From: an uncultured Faecalibacterium sp.
GTDB lineage: Bacteria; Bacillota; Clostridia; Oscillospirales; Ruminococcaceae
Length of the DNA: 64,000 nucleotides
Assembly: GCA_944385995.1 (NCBI GenBank)
Contig: CALWZL010000005.1
Span: 1-64,000, forward strand
Direction of reading: 5' to 3'
Shown one piece after another: positions 58,726 to 64,000 of this stretch (position 1 is the stretch's first letter; every line of letters begins with the position of its first letter). Under the pieces are notes generated by a model. It made no database searches and was not told the DNA's origin. It saw only the letters and a list, made by a program, of their open reading frames with translations. The position numbers and the translations under genes are program-made.

Positions 58726-59742
58726 TTATAATTTGCCTCGGGCGCTGCCCCGGACGACCAGTTCGTACATCATGTGGTCGACGTGGACATCGTGCTGGCC
58801 TTCGATTTTCTGATAGATGGCCTTGCCGGCCATATAGCCCATCAGGTAGAAATCCTGGCGAATGGTGGTCAGGCCGCCGTAAAGATAGCGTGCCACCGGA
58901 ATGTCATCAAAACCGACGACGGCGATCTGTTCTCCGACGGTCAGACCTTTTTCCTCGATGGCACGGCAGGCCCCCAAAGCCATCAGGTCGCTGGCACAAA
59001 AGAGCGCATCCACGGCGGGGTCCCGGTCCAGCAATTCCTTGGTTTTCTGATAGGCCATGCTGGCGTCAAAATTGGCGCTGAGCATCCGGTCGGGGCGGAC
59101 AGGGAGATGGGCTTCTTCCAGGGCCCAGCGGTAGCCGCTTCCGCGCAGAATCGAGACATCGGCATCAGGGCCGCCGTTTACCAGGGCGATGTTCTGCCGT
59201 CCGTTTTTAATCAGAAAGGACACGGCCTCATAGGCGGCGCGCTCATTGTCCATGGTCACGTCCAGCACATCGGGATTGTCGGTGCGGATATCGATAAACG
59301 CACAGGGAATGTCGATCTCGTCCAGCTGCTGCAAATAGGGGTCGTGCAGCCGGAAACCAGCGCAGATCAGCCCTGTGAGCTGCTTGCGCAGACAGAGGAC
59401 CTTGAGGGTACGCTGGGTCTGCTGCCGGCTGTCGGTGGTCATCAGGATGAATTCGATGTTGTTGTCCTGGCAGGCGTGACAGACACCGCTCAGAATGCCG
59501 TAAACAGAGCCGGAAGGGTCGATGGGCCGCAGATCGTTGATAAGGAGTCCAATCACCTTGTCCACCCGGCCTCCCATGCTGCGCCCCGCTACATTGGGCA
59601 CATAGTTCATTTGCCGGGCAATTTCCTGGATGCGGCTGCGTGTCTCAGGATTTACATCGGGATAGTCATTCAAGGCCTTGGATACCGTTGTGATGGATAC
59701 ACCGGCCTTTTTGGCGACATCACGGATTGTTGCTCTTTCCAT
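58726..59742 (-). CDS. LacI-family regulator of the alpha-glucoside locus
   Basis: A 338-residue LacI/GalR protein. Helix-turn-helix 'ATIRDVAKKAGVSITTVSKALN' (in part), hinge 'MNYVPNVAGRSMGG' and an effector domain ending 'IAVVGFDDIPVARYLYGGLTTIRQDFYLMGYMAG' (in part). I chose the ATG at 59742 with the family N-terminus over an upstream in-frame ATG. It heads the leftward locus; the AAAACGTTTT palindromes before the binding-protein, GH65 and RDD genes are its likely targets, with an alpha-glucoside as inducer (inferred). No copy of the operator was seen in front of its own start. Confidence 0.9.
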   Translation of the reverse strand: MERATIRDVAKKAGVSITTVSKALNDYPDVNPETRSRIQEIARQMNYVPNVAGRSMGGRVDKVIGLLINDLRPIDPSGSVYGILSGVCHACQDNNIEFILMTTDSRQQTQRTLKVLCLRKQLTGLICAGFRLHDPYLQQLDEIDIPCAFIDIRTDNPDVLDVTMDNERAAYEAVSFLIKNGRQNIALVNGGPDADVSILRGSGYRWALEEAHLPVRPDRMLSANFDASMAYQKTKELLDRDPAVDALFCASDLMALGACRAIEEKGLTVGEQIAVVGFDDIPVARYLYGGLTTIRQDFYLMGYMAGKAIYQKIEGQHDVHVDHMMYELVVRGSARGKL

Positions 59743-59888
59743 CCAATTACCACTCCCATTCTTTCTTAAAAGAAAGCATACCACAGTCTATTCTCTTTTC
59801 CAAGGGGAAAACAGGTTCTCCCCACATGTTCAGAAGGCAAAATATACAGATCAGATAGGCCGTCCATCGGATGCAGATTTGCAAAAAA

Positions 59889-60500
59889 TCAAGGCTGCAT
59901 CAGTTCCCGGAAAGTGCGGAACGTCCCCTGTTTCATATTGTTGCGCATCAGATCCTGTACATCGCGGGCTGTGACCGTGTCTTTGTATTTCATCCACCAC
60001 CGCACCAGCGTCATCATGTCAGAGGCAAACAGACGGGCATAGAGGTCAGCGTAGGGAGAGACCTGGAATCTGACTTCTTGGGGATGGCTGCACAGGGTTT
60101 CAAGGATGGCGTCATGCACAATGTCAATCATCCGGCTGAAGACGCTTTCTTCCAGAGGAATCGACCACAGCAGGGTGTATTCTTTCTGGTGCTTGTAGAG
60201 GAAGCGGAGGACGTTCTCGAAATTCTTCTGGTAGACCACATCGTGAATGTGACTGGGTGAGGCGTTGACAAAAGCCACATCCACCTGACGCCGAAACCCG
60301 TCCAGAGCCCGCTGCAAATATCGCTCCATCAGGTCATATTTGCTGGTGTAATATTTATAGAAAGTCGAGCGGTTGATGAGGGCCGCGCGGCACAGCTGCT
60401 CCACCGTAATTTTTTCAAAAGGGGTGTCGGCCAGACATTCCAGCAGTGCACGATCGATTTGTTTCAGGGTTTTGACCACCCGCAGGTCCGTCTGAGCCAT
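59889..60500 (-). CDS. TetR-family regulator
   Basis: A 203-residue TetR protein. The N-terminal helix-turn-helix is 'ITVEQLCRAALINRSTFYKYYTSKYDLMER' (in part; recognition helix 'RSTFYKYY'). The C-terminal TetR_C-like domain binds an unknown ligand. It is divergent from the Fe-S flavoprotein gene at 60709, and the roughly 200 bases between them hold direct and inverted repeats that could be its operators. It therefore probably controls the redox genes to its right. Confidence 0.88.
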   Translation of the reverse strand: MAQTDLRVVKTLKQIDRALLECLADTPFEKITVEQLCRAALINRSTFYKYYTSKYDLMERYLQRALDGFRRQVDVAFVNASPSHIHDVVYQKNFENVLRFLYKHQKEYTLLWSIPLEESVFSRMIDIVHDAILETLCSHPQEVRFQVSPYADLYARLFASDMMTLVRWWMKYKDTVTARDVQDLMRNNMKQGTFRTFRELMQP

Positions 60501-60520
60501 AGAAAAAACTCCTTTTTTGA

Positions 60521-60566
60521 GATAAACAACAGAAAAGACGCCGTGTGTTGGATAAACAGCAGAAAC
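60521..60566. repeat. Direct repeat, 30-base period, upstream of the TetR gene
   Basis: GATAAACAACAGAAAA (60521-60536) and GATAAACAGCAGAAAC (60551-60566), 14 of 16 positions alike and 30 bases apart, i.e. on the same face of the helix. They are candidate binding sites for the TetR product near its own promoter. Confidence 0.5.
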
Positions 60567-60621
60567 GAAAAAGTTGGTGATAGTTATTTCACAAACGACT
60601 TGATAAAATAAAAATAAGAAA

Positions 60622-60672
60622 GTGCGAGCTCTTCCTTACTGCACCATTGTAACATATTTTGAGAGCTCGCAC
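60622..60672. promoter_or_regulatory. Inverted repeat upstream of the Fe-S flavoprotein gene
   Basis: GTGCGAGCTCT (60622-60632) and AGAGCTCGCAC (60662-60672), perfect 11-base inverted copies 29 bases apart, each containing the palindrome GAGCTC. The second copy ends 36 bases before the start codon. These could be two operators or one large mRNA stem; there is no U tract. Confidence 0.6.
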
Positions 60673-60708
60673 AATGGAGACAAAGCAAACAAAAAAGGAG
60701 CGACAAAA

Positions 60709-61656
60709 ATGGCTTACAAAATCATGGGGATTACGGCGGGCCGCAAAAATGGCAACAGCGAGATTCTGCTGAAGGAAGCGCTGATGGCCTGCGAAGAGGC
60801 CGGGGCCGAAGTCACGATGATTAACCTGCGCGATTTTCACCTGATCGACTGCACCGGCTGCACTGCCTGCACCAAGGCGATGTCGACGGGCAAACACGCC
60901 GGCTGCGTCCTGGACGAAAAGGACGACAAGAAAAAGATCATGGATGTGATGCTGAACCAGGACGCGGTGATCTTCTCGGTTCCCACCTATGACCTGATGC
61001 CCGCTTCGGTGTACCTGACCTTTGCACACCGGAGCCTGAGCTACGAGACCTCCTTCCTGGAGACCATCGGCGCCATCGAGCACAAGGACCGGGTGGCGGG
61101 CCTGATTTCGGTAGGCGGTTCCACCCGTTCCTGGCAGTCGATGGCCCTGGAAGGGCTGCAGGCCACCATGTTCACCACCGATATGAAGGTGGTGGATATG
61201 CTGCTGGCCACCCGGGTGCCCGCACCCGGTCAGTGCCTGCTGGATGACAAGCTGATGGCCCGGGCCCGGAAGCTGGGCGAGCACATCATGGAGGCCGTCC
61301 AGACCCCCGCCGACCAGCGCAAGTGGCTGGGCGAGGAGGATATGGGCTGGTGCCCCAACTGCCACAGCAATGCCCTGGTCCTGGGCGAAATGCAGTGGGA
61401 CGGCTTGCACTATCCCGTTGAGTGCCAGGTCTGCGGTGCCGGCGGCACCCTGGAAAAGACCGAGGACGGCAAGTGGAAATTTGTCATCCAGAAGGATGGT
61501 CTGCTGAAGGACCGCACCACCGTGGCGGGCCGGGCCAAGCACTTGGAAGAGATTGCCCAGACCCAGGGCGGTTTCTTCTCGGACCCCGTCAAGATCAAGC
61601 TGGTGCAGGAAAAGAAAGCCGTTTATGCCCAGAAGAAATTCAAGGGCATTGAATGA
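60709..61656 (+). CDS. Flavodoxin-fold Fe-S flavoprotein with zinc ribbon (paralogue of the one at 39774)
   Basis: 315 residues. An FMN-binding flavodoxin fold ('GITAGRKNGNSEILLKEAL', 'AVIFSVPTYDLMPASVYLTFAHR', in part) with C48-x2-C51-x2-C54-x11-C66 in the iron-sulfur flavoprotein position, then a C-terminal zinc ribbon C215-P-N-C218 ... C239-Q-V-C242. The architecture and Cys positions match the 320-residue protein in the C-glycoside cluster. I chose ATG 60709 (AAAAGGAG nine bases upstream). It is 28 bases before a large Fe-S/FAD oxidoreductase that could reduce it. The substrate is unknown; ene- or keto-reduction is possible. Confidence 0.82.
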   Translation: MAYKIMGITAGRKNGNSEILLKEALMACEEAGAEVTMINLRDFHLIDCTGCTACTKAMSTGKHAGCVLDEKDDKKKIMDVMLNQDAVIFSVPTYDLMPASVYLTFAHRSLSYETSFLETIGAIEHKDRVAGLISVGGSTRSWQSMALEGLQATMFTTDMKVVDMLLATRVPAPGQCLLDDKLMARARKLGEHIMEAVQTPADQRKWLGEEDMGWCPNCHSNALVLGEMQWDGLHYPVECQVCGAGGTLEKTEDGKWKFVIQKDGLLKDRTTVAGRAKHLEEIAQTQGGFFSDPVKIKLVQEKKAVYAQKKFKGIE

Positions 61657-61684
61657 TAAACACTTTTAAGAAAGGAGTTTTTCC

Positions 61685-63805
61685 ATGAGCGTCGCCATTG
61701 AAATAGACGGCAAACGCCTGCAGGTGGAACCCGGCACCAGCGTGCTGGAAGCCGCATTGCAGAATGGCATCTACATTCCCCATCTGTGCCATCACCCCGA
61801 CCTGCCGGACATCGGTTCCTGCCGGCTGTGCATCGTCGAAGTGGAAGGGGAGGAGGGCGTCCAGCCCGCCTGTAAGCTGACGGTAAAAGAGGGGATGAAG
61901 GTCACCACCGACAGCCCCCGAATTGCGCCTTTGCGCAAGCTGGCCATGGAGCTTTTGCTGGCAGCCCACCCCGAGGACTGCTCCACCTGCCCCAAGTATG
62001 GCCGGTGCGAACTGCAAACCCTGATCCAGTACATGGGGGTGTCGGCTACCCGGATGCACACCCGGGTGAAAGGCTTTGCCCAGAACAACAAAAACCCCCT
62101 CTACATCCACGACATGAACCGGTGTGTCCTGTGCGGCCGGTGCGTCCGGGCCTGCAATGACTTGCGGGGCGTGGGGGTCCTCCAGTACAACAAGAAAGAG
62201 CTGGAAACCTGCGTGGGCACCCTCCACGAAATGCTGCTGAAGGACGCCGGCTGCCGGTTCTGCGGCGCCTGCGCCGAAGTCTGCCCCACCGGCACCATCC
62301 GGGATATCATCGAGTATTCTCCCATCGAGAAGAAGGACACCCTGATTCCCTGCCAGGCCACCTGCCCGGTCCACACCGAGGTGCCCCGGTATGTCCGGTA
62401 TGTGAAGGAAGGCAAATATGCCGAGGCCCTGGCCGTGGTCCACGAAAAACTGCCCTTCCCCGAGTGCCTGGGCCATGTCTGCGCCCATCCCTGTGAGAAA
62501 AAGTGCCGCCGCGGGGATGTGAACGACCCCGTTTCCATCCGCAATATCAAGCGGTACGCCGCCGAGCACGGCAGCGACGAGCTGTGGAAGAAGAACAGCA
62601 AACACTTGCCCGCCACCGGCAAGAAGGTCTGCGTGGTGGGCGGCGGCCCCGCCGGCATGACCGCAGCCTACTACCTGGCCAAGCAGGGCCACGACGTGAC
62701 CCTGAAAGAGGCGTTCCCCACCCTGGGCGGTCAGATGGCCTACGGCATTCCGTCCTACCGTCTGCCCCGGGAGGTGGTGGCCAAAGAGGCCGGCTACCTG
62801 ACCGACGCGGGGGTCCATGTGGAAACCAACTGCCGGGTCACCGACTTTGTGGGCCTGGCGAAGGAGTACGACGCCGTTCTGCTGGCCCTGGGCACTCATA
62901 AGGGAGTCCGGCTGCCCATGCAGGGCAACGACCTGCCCGGGGTGCTGGTCAACAGCGATTTCCTGTACAACGCCGCCACCGGTCAGGAGACCGGGATGGG
63001 CAAGCGGGTGATTGTGCTGGGCGGCGGCAACGTGGCCTTTGACTGTGCCCGCACCGCCAAGCGTCTGGGGGCCGAGGAAATCCACCTGGCCTGCCTGGAA
63101 GCCCGGGAGAAGATGCTGGCCGATGAGGAAGAGATCACCCAGGCCCAAGAGGAGGGAATCCAGATTCATCCCGCCCACACCTTCGAGGCCATTGTGGGCA
63201 CCGACCACGCCGAAGGCGTCAAGTTCTGTCGGGTGAAGTCCTTCACCTTTGACGAGAACCGCCGCGCCCACATCGAGAAGGAAGAGAATTCCGAATACGT
63301 CATCGGGGCGGATACGGTGATTTTCGCCACCGGCCAGCGGACCGAGATCACCCCCGAAGCGGGCCTGGAGCTGGGCCGCGCCAATTCCATTGCCGTCAAG
63401 CCGGGCAGCCTCCAGACCAGCGTTCCCGGCATCTATGCCTGCGGCGACGCCGTCTACGGCACCCGCACCGTGGTGGAGGCCGTGGGCGCAGGCCGTGCCG
63501 CCGCCAGTGAAATCGACATCGCCCTGGGCGGCGACGGGGACATCAGCGAAGTGCTGGCCCCGGTGGAGAAGCTGGACCCCTGGATCGGCAAGGTGGAAGG
63601 TTTTGGCGACAAGGCCCGGGCGGAGGAATGCTTCCTCTGCGCCAAGGACCGCAGCGATAGCTTCACCCCCATCAGCAAGGGCATTGCAGATGGAGAGATC
63701 TGCGGCGAGGCGGGCCGGTGCCTCCAGTGCGACCTGCGGTTCCAGATCACCGGCCACCGGATTTGGAGCGACTACATTCACGAGGAAAAGGAGGGGGTAC
63801 AATGA
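61685..63805 (+). CDS. NuoG/GltD-like Fe-S FAD oxidoreductase
   Basis: 706 residues with many cofactors. There is a 2Fe-2S ferredoxin domain (C35, C46, C49, C63), a NuoG-type His-Cys3 site (H95, C99, C102, C108) and two 4Fe-4S sets (C147/150/153/157 and C190/193/196/200). A GltD-type helical Fe-S domain follows (C223, C227, C261, C266, C270, C274). The last part is a pyridine-nucleotide:disulphide-type FAD/NAD(P) fold ('VVGGGPAGMTAA' from 318, 'VLGGGNVAFDCARTA', 'GIYACGDAVYGTRTVVEA'). It would move electrons between NAD(P)H, ferredoxin and a partner. The next gene overlaps by four bases (ATGA). The physiological acceptor could be the neighbouring flavoprotein. Confidence 0.88.
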   Translation: MSVAIEIDGKRLQVEPGTSVLEAALQNGIYIPHLCHHPDLPDIGSCRLCIVEVEGEEGVQPACKLTVKEGMKVTTDSPRIAPLRKLAMELLLAAHPEDCSTCPKYGRCELQTLIQYMGVSATRMHTRVKGFAQNNKNPLYIHDMNRCVLCGRCVRACNDLRGVGVLQYNKKELETCVGTLHEMLLKDAGCRFCGACAEVCPTGTIRDIIEYSPIEKKDTLIPCQATCPVHTEVPRYVRYVKEGKYAEALAVVHEKLPFPECLGHVCAHPCEKKCRRGDVNDPVSIRNIKRYAAEHGSDELWKKNSKHLPATGKKVCVVGGGPAGMTAAYYLAKQGHDVTLKEAFPTLGGQMAYGIPSYRLPREVVAKEAGYLTDAGVHVETNCRVTDFVGLAKEYDAVLLALGTHKGVRLPMQGNDLPGVLVNSDFLYNAATGQETGMGKRVIVLGGGNVAFDCARTAKRLGAEEIHLACLEAREKMLADEEEITQAQEEGIQIHPAHTFEAIVGTDHAEGVKFCRVKSFTFDENRRAHIEKEENSEYVIGADTVIFATGQRTEITPEAGLELGRANSIAVKPGSLQTSVPGIYACGDAVYGTRTVVEAVGAGRAAASEIDIALGGDGDISEVLAPVEKLDPWIGKVEGFGDKARAEECFLCAKDRSDSFTPISKGIADGEICGEAGRCLQCDLRFQITGHRIWSDYIHEEKEGVQ

Positions 63806-64000
63806 GCTTGCTGCAAAACAATACCGAGGCTTTGAACCGCCTGCGGAAGATCACCAAAGCGGAGCTGGAAGGCATGTTCGGCACGATGGCGCCGGTAAAT
63901 GGCAAGGTGGTGGGTGCCCTTTACAACGCCGACACCGACGGGATGAAGAACATTCTTCTTCATGCCAACCCCGCCGGCCTGATGGCGGGCCTGAAAATCG
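63802..64000 (+). CDS. Partial gene cut by the window edge, perhaps a NuoF-like partner
   Basis: The first 66 codons of a gene overlapping the previous one by four bases, with GGAGGGGG upstream. The visible text ('MSLLQNNTEALNRLRKITKAE', in part, 'VVGALYNADTDGMKNILLHANPAGLMAGLK', in part) is not enough for a sure assignment. 'ALYNAD' followed by a 'P.GLMAGLKI' helix faintly recalls NuoF/HndC-type FMN subunits, which would fit as partner of a NuoG-like protein. That is a guess from context. Confidence 0.4.
   Translation, partial: MSLLQNNTEALNRLRKITKAELEGMFGTMAPVNGKVVGALYNADTDGMKNILLHANPAGLMAGLKI

Noticed and set aside
61640..63802. A 720-codon open frame antisense to the NuoG/GltD-like gene
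   Set aside because: The plus strand encodes ordered Fe-S and FAD motifs, which cannot be chance. The antisense frame is compositionally typical of a shadow.
1..64000. CRISPR arrays, insertion sequences, rRNA genes, known riboswitches
   Set aside because: I looked for regularly spaced repeats, transposase motifs with terminal inverted repeats, rRNA stretches and common riboswitch cores and saw none. Only one tRNA was found.

Overview
The window looks like chromosome from a GC-rich, Gram-positive gut Clostridia member. I lean towards the Oscillospiraceae/Ruminococcaceae (Faecalibacterium, Gemmiger or Subdoligranulum-like). The grounds are strong AGGAGG-type ribosome sites, lipoprotein-anchored solute-binding proteins, LacI/AraC-controlled sugar loci, ATPase-less sugar importers and the overall gene content. 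This is inference; there is no rRNA or other marker gene here.

Region 1 (1-14.1 kb) is a mobile element that has lost its integrase. It holds an oriT-like dyad and a MobV relaxase, two XRE regulators and a SLOG-fold protein. A visibly AT-richer defence block follows: a giant SF1 helicase fused to a Vsr/DUF559-type nuclease, then a Gabija pair (GajA OLD nuclease and GajB UvrD-like helicase). The right end has an XRE repressor divergent from an excisionase-like gene, and a tyrosine integrase cut off after about 65-70 codons.

Region 2 (14.6-20.5 kb) is an oligopeptide ABC importer (SBP, OppB, OppC, OppD, OppF).

Region 3 (21-33.2 kb) is a fructan locus. A LacI gene and a leftward set (two unknown membrane proteins, a YesL/DUF624 protein and a LamG-GH32 surface lipoprotein) face a rightward operon (two permeases, SBP, cytosolic GH32, PfkB fructokinase). 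Copies of a TGAAACGTTTCA-type operator mark the regulon.

Region 4 (33.4-48.1 kb) opens with an AraC regulator fused to a GH39-like domain. It continues with a cluster that fits C-glycoside breakdown: two Gfo/Idh/MocA dehydrogenases, two sugar isomerase-type TIM barrels, a DUF6379 C-glycoside deglycosidase beta subunit, an Fe-S flavoprotein, a GPH symporter, a ROK kinase and a ribose-type ABC importer. The logic would be uptake, 3-oxidation of the sugar, C-C cleavage by the alpha/beta lyase, and processing of the released keto sugar and aglycone.

Region 5 (48.2-49.5 kb) has tRNA-Ser(GGA) and an FMN-dependent alpha-hydroxy-acid oxidising enzyme. Region 6 (49.7-59.7 kb, leftward) is an alpha-glucoside locus: LacI, an RDD membrane pair, a GH65 phosphorylase, an SBP, two permeases, a GH13 alpha-1,6-glucosidase and beta-phosphoglucomutase. 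Four AAAACGTTTT operators tie it together. Region 7 (59.9-64 kb) has a TetR regulator, a second Fe-S flavoprotein with a zinc ribbon, a large NuoG/GltD-like Fe-S flavin oxidoreductase, and the start of one more gene cut by the window edge.
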